Origin: JBLHGU01 sp047615875
Lineage (GTDB): Bacteria; Pseudomonadota; Gammaproteobacteria; Arenicellales; CAJQKF01
Direction: 5' to 3'
Assembly: GCA_047615875.1 (NCBI GenBank)
Contig: JBLHGU010000211.1
Coordinates: forward strand, 1 to 9,177
DNA length: 9,177 bases
This document shows, piece after piece, positions 1 through 7,146 of the stretch. Position 1 is the stretch's first letter. Every line of letters starts with the position of its first letter. The translations under genes were made by a program, and so were the position numbers. The notes under the pieces are model-generated. The model made no database searches. It was not told the origin of the DNA and worked only from the letters and a program-made list of their open reading frames with translations.

Positions 1-427
1 GCCAACCTATGGCGCCAATATCGGCCCAACTAAGGGTGGGATAGTTAAAAATTGATGAGTATCTAGCTTTACCCGCAAGCAATGCTTCCAGCAATTCATC
101 GCGGGACACACCCAGGGTCTCCGCAGCACTGTATAGATACAGACCGTGGCCACCTTCATCCTGAACTTTTGCCAATAGAATTGCTTTACGTTTTAATGTC
201 GGCGCACGCGTGATCCAGTTACCTTCTGGCAACATACCAACCACTTCAGAGTGAGCATGTTGAGACATCTGACGGATTAATGTTTTTCGATAAATTTCAG
301 GCATCCAGTCTTTCGGCTCAATCTTAATATCTGCATCGATTCGAGCTTGAAATGCCCGTTCCTGATCGGTCATTTCAGCTGCTGTTTTAACCTGGCTTAC
401 TCCAGTCTTGACCATTTGCGCATACAT
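1..427 (-). CDS. paaA: Phenylacetyl-CoA 1,2-epoxidase (oxygenase) subunit PaaA, N-terminal part, cut by window edge
   Basis: PaaA is the catalytic diiron subunit of the PaaABCE multicomponent oxygenase, which epoxidises the ring of phenylacetyl-CoA in the cytoplasm. I translated this by hand: 142 codons are present and the frame is open to the left edge (E. coli PaaA is about 309 residues). The family core is unmistakable: DWMPEIYRKTLIRQ at about residues 40-53, HAHSEVVGMLPEGNWITRAP at 57-76, LLAKVQDEGGHGLYLYSAAE at 84-103 and FNYPTLSWADIG at 127-138. Likely diiron ligands visible here are E61 and the E91/H94 pair of the ExxH motif, which reads EGGH where E. coli has EAGH. The ATG at 425-427 has a GGAGA ribosome binding site at 434-438. 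A ~20-residue N-terminal extension is present relative to the E. coli protein. It lies 73 bp downstream of paaJ on the same strand, and paaB and later subunit genes are expected beyond the edge. Confidence 0.95.
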   Translation of the reverse strand, partial: MYAQMVKTGVSQVKTAAEMTDQERAFQARIDADIKIEPKDWMPEIYRKTLIRQMSQHAHSEVVGMLPEGNWITRAPTLKRKAILLAKVQDEGGHGLYLYSAAETLGVSRDELLEALLAGKARYSSIFNYPTLSWADIGAIGW

Positions 428-500
428 AGTTATTCTCCAGCCTTTAGATTTGTCTGACTGACTTTGTTGGGTTTGAGACCATCAAATTCACAAAACTTTT

Positions 501-1706
501 TTATACTCGTTCAATAATCATGGCGATACCCTGCCCTACGCCGATACACATGGTACACAAGGCATAACGTCCACCGCTGCGGTGTAGTTGAAGTACAGCA
601 GTGGTAACCAACCGAGCACCACTCATACCCAATGGATGCCCCATAGCAATAGCACCACCTTGAGCATTAACGTTATCAGCATCATCGGCGATGCCCAGAC
701 GGCGCATCACAGCTAAACCCTGAGCCGCGAAGGCTTCGTTTAGCTCGATAATATCCATCTGTTGAATACCCAGGCCGGTTAAGTGAAGCAATTTCTCGCA
801 GGCAGGCGCTGGACCAATACCCATAATAGCTGGTTCGACGCCACAGGTAGCACTTGCAACAACTCGAGCCTTTGGGGTTAAGCCGTACTCACTGGCGAAT
901 TTTTCTGACGCCAACAGTAATGCACAAGCACCATCATTCACGCCAGAAGCATTACCAGCGGTGACACTTAAGTCGGCTCCATTGATACCCTTCAAGGTAG
1001 ACAGCTTTTGCATACTGACTGAAGGTCGTGGATGCTCATCTGTGTCTACGATTAATGCATCGCCGCGTCGTTGGGGCACGCTAACAGGAACAATCTCATC
1101 ACTAAAATTCCCGGCCGCGTGGGCCGTCGCCCAGCGTTGCTGGGAACGCCATGCGAAGGCATCCTGATCTTCTCGACTAATGGCGAATCGCTCTGCTACA
1201 TTGTCGGCAGTTTGTGGCATGGAATCCGTGCCAAACTGTTGTTTGAGAGCACGGTTAATAAAGCGCCAGCCAATAGTGGTATCAAAAATTTCCGCTTTCC
1301 TGGAAAAAGCGCTATCCGCCTTGCCCATCACAAAGGGTGCGCGCGACATGCTTTCCACTCCACCAGCAATCATCAAATGAGCTTCACCACATTTAATAGC
1401 CCGCGCAGAGATACCCACTGCATCCAGACCCGAGCCACACAAGCGATTGATGGTAGCACCTGACACGTCAGTCGGCAGGCCTGCGAGTAAGGCAGACATT
1501 CTGGCAACGTTACGATTATCTTCACCCGCTTGATTGGCGCAGCCGTAAATCACGTCATCTACCCGACTGAAGTCAACCTCGGGATTGCGCTCGCATAACG
1601 CACGCATAGGCAACGCACCAAGGTCGTCAGTACGAATTGAAGAGAGGCCGCCACCGTAGCGCCCAATTGGCGTTCGAATGGCGTCACAAATAAATGCTTC
1701 TGTCAT
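501..1706 (-). CDS. paaJ: 3-oxoadipyl-CoA / 3-oxo-5,6-dehydrosuberyl-CoA thiolase PaaJ (PcaF type)
   Basis: This thiolase acts twice late in the phenylacetate pathway, on 3-oxo-5,6-dehydrosuberyl-CoA and on 3-oxoadipyl-CoA, releasing acetyl-CoA each time and finally succinyl-CoA. The 401-residue length is the family's usual size. The sequence matches PaaJ/PcaF thiolases along its length: RTPIGRYGG near the N terminus, ANQAGEDNRNVARM at 57-70, the nucleophile C90 in NRLCGSG, GGVESMSRAPFVMGKA at 115-130, NEAFAAQ at 323-329, the catalytic H357 in GHPLGMSGAR, and the acid/base C387 in CTMCIGVGQG near the C terminus. All catalytic residues are present. The ATG at 1704-1706 has only a weak GGA upstream. 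It sits 78 bp after paaG and 73 bp before paaA on the same strand, so co-transcription is likely. A pcaF role in the beta-ketoadipate pathway cannot be excluded by sequence, but the paa neighbours favour paaJ. Confidence 0.93.
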   Translation of the reverse strand: MTEAFICDAIRTPIGRYGGGLSSIRTDDLGALPMRALCERNPEVDFSRVDDVIYGCANQAGEDNRNVARMSALLAGLPTDVSGATINRLCGSGLDAVGISARAIKCGEAHLMIAGGVESMSRAPFVMGKADSAFSRKAEIFDTTIGWRFINRALKQQFGTDSMPQTADNVAERFAISREDQDAFAWRSQQRWATAHAAGNFSDEIVPVSVPQRRGDALIVDTDEHPRPSVSMQKLSTLKGINGADLSVTAGNASGVNDGACALLLASEKFASEYGLTPKARVVASATCGVEPAIMGIGPAPACEKLLHLTGLGIQQMDIIELNEAFAAQGLAVMRRLGIADDADNVNAQGGAIAMGHPLGMSGARLVTTAVLQLHRSGGRYALCTMCIGVGQGIAMIIERV

Positions 1707-1745
1707 AAATCCAGTCTATATAATCTTGATTGTGTCTATAGTACA

Positions 1746-1761
1746 GCACACAGTTATGTGC
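1746..1761. repeat. Short inverted repeat in the paaG-paaJ gap
   Basis: Arms GCACA (1746-1750) and TGTGC (1757-1761) flank a 6-base loop, between the paaG stop and the paaJ start. There is no T-tract on either strand, so it is not a standard terminator. It could be a processing hairpin or chance. Confidence 0.3.
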
Positions 1762-1784
1762 AGTGGAACAGCTAAAGAGATGAC

Positions 1785-2570
1785 CTACTGTCCGGTAAAT
1801 TTAGCCTGTCGTTTTCCCATGAAGGCGGCCACACCCTCGCGATAGTCAGAGGTGGTTCCGGCCAAACGTTGACTATCACGCTCCAGGTCAAGCTGCTGAT
1901 CCAGATTGTTGTCGGCACTGGCATAAATTGCCCGCTTAATTAGAGCCAAACCACGGGTAGGTTGACTGGCCAGGTGTTCTGCCAGTTTACTTGATTCTGC
2001 GGTTAGATTCTCATCGTCAACAACATCCCAGATTAGACCCCAGTCACGTGCTTGATCGGCACTAATCCGATCGCCCAACATAGCCAGTCCCATGGCACGA
2101 GCGGTGCCGGCTAATCGAGGCAGAAAAAATGTTCCACCTGAATCGGGAACCAGCCCAATCTTGCAAAAGGCCTGCACAAAACTGGCAGAACGAGCAGCAA
2201 TAACCAGGTCACAGGCAAGCGCAATATTGGCGCCAGCGCCAGCCGCCACACCATTTACCGCACAAATCACCGGCATTTGCAGATTACGTATTGCGCGGAT
2301 AGTAGGGTTGTAATTTTTCTCCAGGGAAGCTCCAAGGTCCGGCACCTCGGCATTCGACGCAACATTGCGTGCACTCAAATCCTGTCCCGCACAAAAGCCC
2401 CGCCCAGCTCCGGTTATTAATAAAACTCGAGCCTCGGAGTTTTCCACCTGTGATAGAGCTTCATGCAATGCCTGATGCATTTCCACATTAAAGCTGTTGA
2501 GTCGGTCAGGTCTGTTAAGAGTAATGCTAGCAACGGACTGATTTATTTCGAGAATTATAGAATCTGACAT
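1785..2570 (-). CDS. paaG: 1,2-epoxyphenylacetyl-CoA isomerase PaaG (enoyl-CoA hydratase/isomerase family)
   Basis: PaaG converts the ring epoxide of phenylacetyl-CoA to the seven-membered oxepin-CoA, and in the lower pathway also isomerises unsaturated CoA thioesters. The product is 261 residues from the chosen ATG at 2568-2570 (E. coli PaaG is 262). Crotonase-fold signatures are in order: LNRPDRLNSFN at 18-28, LITGAGRGFCAGQDL at 51-65 (oxyanion-hole loop), CAVNGVAAGAGA at 103-114 (second oxyanion region), LVPDSGGTFFLPR at 140-152 with the catalytic-type Asp at D143, and LDLERDSQRLAG and SDYREGVAAF near the C terminus. The frame stays open 98 codons upstream, but that stretch has no family similarity and overlaps the aldo/keto reductase gene, so I chose the internal start even though its ribosome binding site is weak. 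It lies 78 bp upstream of paaJ, probably in the same transcript. Confidence 0.93.
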   Translation of the reverse strand: MSDSIILEINQSVASITLNRPDRLNSFNVEMHQALHEALSQVENSEARVLLITGAGRGFCAGQDLSARNVASNAEVPDLGASLEKNYNPTIRAIRNLQMPVICAVNGVAAGAGANIALACDLVIAARSASFVQAFCKIGLVPDSGGTFFLPRLAGTARAMGLAMLGDRISADQARDWGLIWDVVDDENLTAESSKLAEHLASQPTRGLALIKRAIYASADNNLDQQLDLERDSQRLAGTTSDYREGVAAFMGKRQAKFTGQ

Positions 2571-2658
2571 CAAGAGATTTTTCGTAGTGGCGGGCTGGGT
2601 TATTTTATCGTAAAAATTATTGTACTGTTCGAAAGGGCTATAAGTATTGAGGATGCAA

Positions 2659-2700
2659 GAATTTCTGCAATTACCTGTGTTGTGGGAATTTCTTACCTGT
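2659..2700. repeat. Imperfect tandem repeat in the paaG upstream region
   Basis: Two copies of a composite element lie in the 151-bp gap between the aldo/keto reductase stop and the paaG start. On the plus strand GAATTTCT then TTACCTGT occur at 2659-2666/2671-2678 and again at 2686-2693/2693-2700. The first copy has an extra GCAA between the two halves and the second has the halves abutting. A repeat just before the first paa gene of the window could be a paired regulator site or a small tandem duplication. No strong -35/-10 pair could be fixed around it. Confidence 0.45.
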
Positions 2701-2721
2701 CGCCACAATACCCATGTGTAT

Positions 2722-3696
2722 TTATGACCGTTTCTCTTCAAGTCGATCAGTCGCCAACGCAGGCTCTCTCGATAATGCGGACATACTGTCACGCAGATCC
2801 TCATCCATATCGACGTTAATTGAGTCAATCGACGGCTGCAACTGTTGAAGATTTCTGGCACCAATTATGGGACAGGTAACCCCCGGATGTGCCGCGACCC
2901 AAGCCACCGCAAGACTTACCGGATGACAATTTAATTCAGCGGCGAAACGGGTAAATCTACCGGCAGTTTCATACACCCAATTTTCATCATAACGGGCTTT
3001 GTAATCCAGGTTATCAACCAGCCGACCACTGGGTGGCAGACTGCCTGGTGCATATTTGCCACTCAATAACCCGCCACCCACTGGCCCGTAGGTCATTACT
3101 CCAAGATTTTCTGACAGGGCGAGAGGTAAAATCTCCGATTCAGCCTGTCGACGCACCAGGTTATACATGGGTTGAATCACATCAAATCGAGTCAATCCCT
3201 GACGAGCAGAAAGTCCCAAAGCCTTCATCACCTGCCAGGCTGCATAATTACTTGCGCCGGTGTACAGGATCTTGCCTTCACGCACCAGGTCTTCCAAGCC
3301 ACGCAGCGTTTCTTCAAGGGGCGTATTCTCATCCCAACGATGCATCAAAAATACATCTATACGATCAGTATTCAGCCGTTTAAGACTGCCCTCTACGGCT
3401 GAACGAATATGCCTGCGACTAGCTCCCCTATCGTTAATATCCTCGCTGGTGGGCATAGCGCACTTGGAGGTAATAATTATTTCATCTCGTTCGTTCGCTA
3501 TCAGCTGACCGAGTATTTTTTCCGCCTCACCATTGTTATACACATTAGCGCAATCAAAAAAATTGATTCCAGCCTGCCGCGCAGCACGGTACATTTTCTC
3601 AGCCTCCTTAGCATCGGCATCCCCACCAAACGACATAGTGCCAAAACATAATTCCGAGACTTGCAGACCGGTTCGACCCAACAGGTTAAAATTCAC
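2722..3696 (-). CDS. Aldo/keto reductase family oxidoreductase, substrate unknown
   Basis: This is an NAD(P)H-dependent (beta/alpha)8-barrel reductase of the AKR superfamily, resembling the YajO/Tas-like bacterial groups. Family features, numbered from the upstream ATG at 3721-3723, are GRTGLQVSELCFGTMSFGG at 16-34 and the tetrad D57, Y62 (in DCANVYNNGEAE), K87 (ITSKCAMP) and H128 (FLMHRWD), followed by GASNY at 156-160, Q184 in the VIQPMYN strand and a cofactor-type CPIIGAR segment near the end. I place the start at a GTG (3694-3696) because AGGA lies 6 bases upstream (3703-3706) and the family similarity begins right there. This gives 324 residues; the ATG at 3721-3723 gives 333 but has no clear ribosome binding site. 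It shares a promoter region with the divergent mttB-like gene and lies 151 bp before paaG. Sequence alone does not say whether it belongs to phenylacetate use, to the methylamine-like locus, or to neither. Confidence 0.85.
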   Translation of the reverse strand: MNFNLLGRTGLQVSELCFGTMSFGGDADAKEAEKMYRAARQAGINFFDCANVYNNGEAEKILGQLIANERDEIIITSKCAMPTSEDINDRGASRRHIRSAVEGSLKRLNTDRIDVFLMHRWDENTPLEETLRGLEDLVREGKILYTGASNYAAWQVMKALGLSARQGLTRFDVIQPMYNLVRRQAESEILPLALSENLGVMTYGPVGGGLLSGKYAPGSLPPSGRLVDNLDYKARYDENWVYETAGRFTRFAAELNCHPVSLAVAWVAAHPGVTCPIIGARNLQQLQPSIDSINVDMDEDLRDSMSALSREPALATDRLEEKRS

Positions 3697-3775
3697 AGGC
3701 AATCCTATAATGTAAAACAACATAAAGAGTCGTCGATTCTCACTGCATAGACATCAATTGGTCAATGCCAGTGTA

Positions 3776-3804
3776 TTGTGTCCTGTATTCCTGACTGCTA
3801 TATT
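3776..3804 (+). promoter_or_regulatory. Predicted sigma70 promoter of the mttB-like gene
   Basis: A -35-like TTGTGT (3776-3781) and a 17-bp spacer precede a TATATT -10 box (3799-3804), which carries the extended -10 TG at 3796-3797. The -35 is weak (TTG only) but the extended -10 is good. A start near 3811 would leave a leader of about 23 bases and place +1 inside the 17-bp operator-like element at 3805-3821. Confidence 0.5.
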
Positions 3805-3821
3805 GTGCACACATTGTATTC
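3805..3821 (-). promoter_or_regulatory. Candidate GntR operator in front of the mttB-like gene
   Basis: Read on the minus strand this is GAATACAATGTGTGCAC, which matches the element before the DHDPS-family gene (GTATACAATGTGTATAC) at 14 of 17 positions. It lies directly after the predicted -10 box, where a bound repressor would block transcription. An overlapping near-palindrome ATTGTATTCAAT lies at 3813-3824. The assignment to the GntR protein encoded at 7730-8416 is inference. Confidence 0.5.
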
Positions 3822-3833
3822 AATTAGAAAATC

Positions 3834-5390
3834 ATGACAGAAAAAACCACCAGTAAACGTCCAGTCCGAGCAGGACGAGGGGCACGCAGAGCAATTAGAA
3901 CAGCGCCTAAAACTGACATGCTACCTAGCCTGCTTAGGGGCATCCCGTTATGCGAGCCCATGGATGATGAACAAATTCATCGTATTGATGATGCATCCAT
4001 GGCGATCCTTGAGGAAGTTGGGGTAATTTTTCGAGATCCAATCGCGCTCGAACAATGGAAGAAAGCCGGGGCACGAATTGAGGGTGACCGAGTCTATTTC
4101 GATCGCACACATATTCGACAACTGATCACCAGCATTCCGGCGGAAATTACTTATCATGCTCGTAACCCGGAGAAGAATGTTCACATAGGCGGTAAAAACA
4201 GTATTTTTGTGCCGATGACTGGAGCACCCTATTTGCGAGACCTGGACGACAAACGTCGCTGGCCAACTTTAGATGATCTGGCCATGTTTCATAAGCTATC
4301 CCACATGTTGCCGGCAATACACTCATCTGCGCATCATATTGTTGAGCCCATGGACCTGAAGGTTTCTCATCGACATCTGTGGATTACTTATTCATCGATG
4401 AAGTATTCCGACAAAACATTCATGGGCATGACCACATCTGGCCGCAATGCTGAAGATGTTCTGGATATGTGCGAGGTATTATTTGGCAAGGATTTCCTTG
4501 AAACCCACGCGGTGGTGACCGGAAATTGCAATGGTAATTCCCCACTTGTATGGGATCAAACCATGCTGAGTGCGATGCGGGCGTTTAATCGACGCAATCA
4601 ACCGGTGCTGTGTTCGCCATTCGTTTTAGGCGGCGCGAATACACCCGCTTCTACTGCCGCAGCAGTGGCACAACTGAATGCGGAAGCGTTGTCAGCACTG
4701 GCCTATACACAAATAGTTCGCAAGGGCTGTCCGGCGATTTATGGGCACTATTTATCAACGGTTTCCATGCAGTCTGGTGCACCTATGGCTGGGACTCCTG
4801 AGATTAGTTTAATGAATTTCATGATTGGTCAAATGGCGCGCTTTTATGATGTGCCATGGCGCACCTCCAATACACTGGGTGGTGCCAAAACTCTAGACGC
4901 TCAATCTGGTTACGAAAGCGCTGCCACGTTGTCTGCCGTACTGCATTCTGGGGCCAACTATATTTGGCATTCGGCAGGCTGGAACGAAGCCGGTATGCAT
5001 TGCTCTGTTGCCAAATTTGTAGTCGATGCTGAACAATGCGCCATGGGGTATCGTATGGCCGAAGGCATCAAGTGGGGTGATTTTGATGAAGCGCTTTCTG
5101 CAATAAGAGACATTGGTCCTGGCGGTCATTTCCTCGGCCATGAACACACGCTGGAAAAATTTCAAAGCGCGTTTTTTATGCCTAAATTATTTGACAACAA
5201 CTCCTATGAGCAATGGGTCGCTGAAGGCAGCATAGAAACACCTGAACGGGCATTAAATCATGCCCGCAAGATGTTGTCTGAGTATGAAGAACCGAAGCTT
5301 GATGAAGGTACAGACGAAGCACTGCGGGATTATATCGCTCGCAGGGAACGTGAAATACCCGCCTCAGATGGCCTTAATGAAGAGTACTAA
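3834..5390 (+). CDS. MttB-superfamily (trimethylamine methyltransferase-like) protein, non-pyrrolysine type
   Basis: The family includes the archaeal trimethylamine:corrinoid methyltransferase MttB, which carries pyrrolysine, and many non-pyrrolysine relatives such as the glycine betaine methyltransferase MtgB, which move a methyl group from a quaternary amine to a corrinoid protein. The 518 residues include an Arg-rich N-terminal tail (about 1-25). The family body follows: HRIDDASMAILEEVGVIFRDP at about 49-69, ARNPEKNVHIGG near 108-119, KYSDKTFMG, VTGNCNGNSPL, MQSGAPMAGTPE and GGAKTLDAQSGYES. There is no in-frame TAG and the gene ends in TAA, so it is not a pyrrolysine protein. No corrinoid-binding partner or methylcobalamin:tetrahydrofolate methyltransferase gene is visible here. 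It converges on the FAD-oxidase operon and its promoter carries the operator-like element shared with that operon, suggesting a common substrate, perhaps an N-methylated amine or betaine. The start is the ATG at 3834-3836; the ribosome binding site is weak. Confidence 0.85.
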   Translation: MTEKTTSKRPVRAGRGARRAIRTAPKTDMLPSLLRGIPLCEPMDDEQIHRIDDASMAILEEVGVIFRDPIALEQWKKAGARIEGDRVYFDRTHIRQLITSIPAEITYHARNPEKNVHIGGKNSIFVPMTGAPYLRDLDDKRRWPTLDDLAMFHKLSHMLPAIHSSAHHIVEPMDLKVSHRHLWITYSSMKYSDKTFMGMTTSGRNAEDVLDMCEVLFGKDFLETHAVVTGNCNGNSPLVWDQTMLSAMRAFNRRNQPVLCSPFVLGGANTPASTAAAVAQLNAEALSALAYTQIVRKGCPAIYGHYLSTVSMQSGAPMAGTPEISLMNFMIGQMARFYDVPWRTSNTLGGAKTLDAQSGYESAATLSAVLHSGANYIWHSAGWNEAGMHCSVAKFVVDAEQCAMGYRMAEGIKWGDFDEALSAIRDIGPGGHFLGHEHTLEKFQSAFFMPKLFDNNSYEQWVAEGSIETPERALNHARKMLSEYEEPKLDEGTDEALRDYIARREREIPASDGLNEEY

Positions 5391-5449
5391 CCGACACTAG
5401 GCTAGCCGAAAGAAGCGTCAGCGTGACCATACCAATGGGAAGTATAAGA

Positions 5450-6814
5450 CTACTCTCTGCCGGACATCATTTCCTTATAGCGCATAGTTGCATTCGCACC
5501 CAGCCATGCAAACGGTTCCGGTGGTAACTTTTGCGGCTGCTGTTCTGACAATAGAGCGTCAACTGATTCAGACGAAGTATCGGTAGCCAGCTCTGCCGCA
5601 GCTATTCCCGCCATCGTACCTCGGGACAAACCCAGACCATTCTGACAACAAGCAGCAAACAAATTGTCATCTACTTCACCAAAGGCATGAACATTATTAC
5701 GACTGATGCACAGATGACCGGCCCATCGATATTCCATCTGCAAACCCTTTAGCATCGGAAACCGCTCATTGAATTGCTTGTTATGAAGTTTGCCCACATT
5801 GGCCATTCTAGCTTTGCTTACCTGCATTGATGGATCGTAGGTAAAGCGAGAGCGCACCAAAATTCTATTGCCGCCGATGCCGTTTAAGCGTCGCACGGTT
5901 ACTCCCATAGGATCAGCTGGGGTAAGATTCCACTGCTCATGACCACCTAATGACGCGCACTGTGCATCACTCATGGCATGACTCATAGAACCATAGGTAA
6001 AGACGTGCATTAATCGGCGTTTGAAAAAACCAAATGACTCAACATAGCCATTAACTGCCAAAATTACTTTGCTTGCACTTACTGAGCCTGCATTACTGAC
6101 AACCTGCCAGTGCGAGCCTTCACGATTCAGCTCAAGCACTGGTGAGTTCTCAAACAACTGGGCATTGGCCGGAAGACCATCAGCGATGGCTCTAATGAAA
6201 GCTGCGGGTTGTAACATTACTGTGCCCGGCGTAAACAAACCGGACTGATAGTAAGAAGTACCAGTAATCTCGCTCATAGCTGCCGCATCATAGAGATCAC
6301 AAGGTTCATTTAATTGAGCAAGATGCCTGGCATAATCTATATTATGTTGATGCCCTTTTGGCGTTGCTGCACCATTAATCTTGCCACACGCATTGAAGAC
6401 TGATTTATCCAGCTTCAGAGTGTTTGCCAGGTCAGTAGCGAACTGAATGGCTGAACGATTCAGTCGAATTTGCGTCTGATCTTCACTAGTATTTGCACTC
6501 GCATAGCTATCCGACGAAATGTCATGGGGCAAATCAATCATAAATCCGGAATTTCTACCGGCGGCACCCTCTGCAACACAACTTGCATCGAGAACAACGA
6601 TGCGGGCATCCGGGTCAATTTGATGCAAGCGATGAGCCGCTGATAATCCCGCAAAGCCGGCTCCTACAACTACAAAATCTGCATGCTGCTCGCCACTCAA
6701 TTGCGGACTGGGTTTACGCTCAGGCAATATTTCTTTCCAGGCGGTTTTACCCGGAAAACTTGGCAGACGATTTGCTTTGTATTGCTTAACCTTGGCCTGA
6801 GAGTCGTCCGGCAT
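5450..6814 (-). CDS. FAD-dependent oxidoreductase, DAO/OrdL family (gamma-glutamylputrescine oxidase-like)
   Basis: The protein is predicted to oxidise a C-N bond of an amine or imino acid, using FAD in the cytoplasm. The 454 residues match the usual size of OrdL/PuuB-like DAO proteins. The dinucleotide-binding motif GAGFAG is at 51-56 inside a VVVGAGFAGLSAAHRL stretch, with the acidic residue ending the second strand at D77. The family motif GRNSGF is at 86-91, and the C-terminal FAD/substrate region shows YRWAGHLCISRN at about 362-373 and QNGLGLSRGTMAGIAAAELA at 391-410. It appears intact. Its ATG shares one base with the stop of the upstream aldehyde dehydrogenase remnant (TAATG, 6812-6816), so the two are translated from one message. 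In Puu-type pathways such an oxidase makes an aldehyde for the neighbouring dehydrogenase; with a DHDPS-family gene, oxidation of a cyclic imino acid (hydroxyproline-like) is an alternative. The actual substrate cannot be read from sequence. Confidence 0.88.
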   Translation of the reverse strand: MPDDSQAKVKQYKANRLPSFPGKTAWKEILPERKPSPQLSGEQHADFVVVGAGFAGLSAAHRLHQIDPDARIVVLDASCVAEGAAGRNSGFMIDLPHDISSDSYASANTSEDQTQIRLNRSAIQFATDLANTLKLDKSVFNACGKINGAATPKGHQHNIDYARHLAQLNEPCDLYDAAAMSEITGTSYYQSGLFTPGTVMLQPAAFIRAIADGLPANAQLFENSPVLELNREGSHWQVVSNAGSVSASKVILAVNGYVESFGFFKRRLMHVFTYGSMSHAMSDAQCASLGGHEQWNLTPADPMGVTVRRLNGIGGNRILVRSRFTYDPSMQVSKARMANVGKLHNKQFNERFPMLKGLQMEYRWAGHLCISRNNVHAFGEVDDNLFAACCQNGLGLSRGTMAGIAAAELATDTSSESVDALLSEQQPQKLPPEPFAWLGANATMRYKEMMSGRE

Positions 6815-7146
6815 TAGCTATCGACATCATCAATTCCGGCATCTCCAAGATCTAGCCAGATAGTTTTAAGTTGCGTGCACTGATCATGGGCATGCAAGTA
6901 GTTGTCACGGCCACCAAATCCAGACTGCTTATATCCACCGAAAGGGGTGGTGATATCACCTTCTCCAAAACAGTTAACCGTAACGGTGCCGGCGCGTATG
7001 GCTCTGGCACCGCGAATTGCACGTCTGTTATTAGCAGTGAACAGTGAAGCTGTTAATCCGTAAACGGTATCGTTTGCTATGAAATTGGCTGGCAACTCCA
7101 ACGAAGCGGCAATAGCTGCGTATTCCTGTTTGGTCAAAAGAATCAT
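6814..7146 (-). pseudogene. Aldehyde dehydrogenase (PuuC-like) with large in-frame internal deletion
   Basis: This open frame encodes 110 residues, against about 495 for the family. The first ~23 residues (M, ILLTKQEYAAIAASLELPAN, FI) look like the normal N terminus of PuuC-like dehydrogenases. From residue 24 it jumps to the C-terminal region: ANDTVYGLTASLF at 24-36, GTVTVNCFGEGD near 53-64, TTPFGGYKQSGFGGRD at 66-81 and LHAHDQCTQLKTIW. The junction lies near 7075-7083. Roughly 385 residues are missing, including most of the NAD-binding fold and the catalytic Glu and Cys, so no dehydrogenase activity is expected. The frame is kept and both edges are native: the ATG overlaps the stop of the DHDPS-family remnant by 4 bp (ATGA) and the TAA touches the oxidase ATG. 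The intact ancestor probably oxidised the semialdehyde made by this pathway. An assembly or sequencing error is an alternative cause. Confidence 0.82.

Noticed and set aside
961..1463. Plus-strand open frames inside the thiolase gene
   Set aside because: They are antisense shadows of paaJ with no recognisable domain and no ribosome binding site, and the minus-strand gene is certain.
2571..2864. 98-codon N-terminal extension of the paaG frame, starting at 2864
   Set aside because: It overlaps the aldo/keto reductase coding region, has no family similarity, and the start at 2570 gives the normal PaaG length.
3751..3770. TTGACC (minus strand, 3760-3765) as the -35 box of the aldo/keto reductase promoter
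   Set aside because: No acceptable -10 box lies 16-18 bp downstream, so no promoter is called.
3834..5390. Pyrrolysine-containing MttB, i.e. amber read-through
   Set aside because: The frame contains no internal TAG and ends with TAA, and no pyl genes are visible.
5400..5427. GGCTAGCC palindrome and GTCA/TGAC mini-hairpin between the convergent mttB-like and oxidase genes, as a bidirectional terminator
   Set aside because: The stems are 4 bp and there is no T-tract on either strand. Termination here is plausible but not supported.
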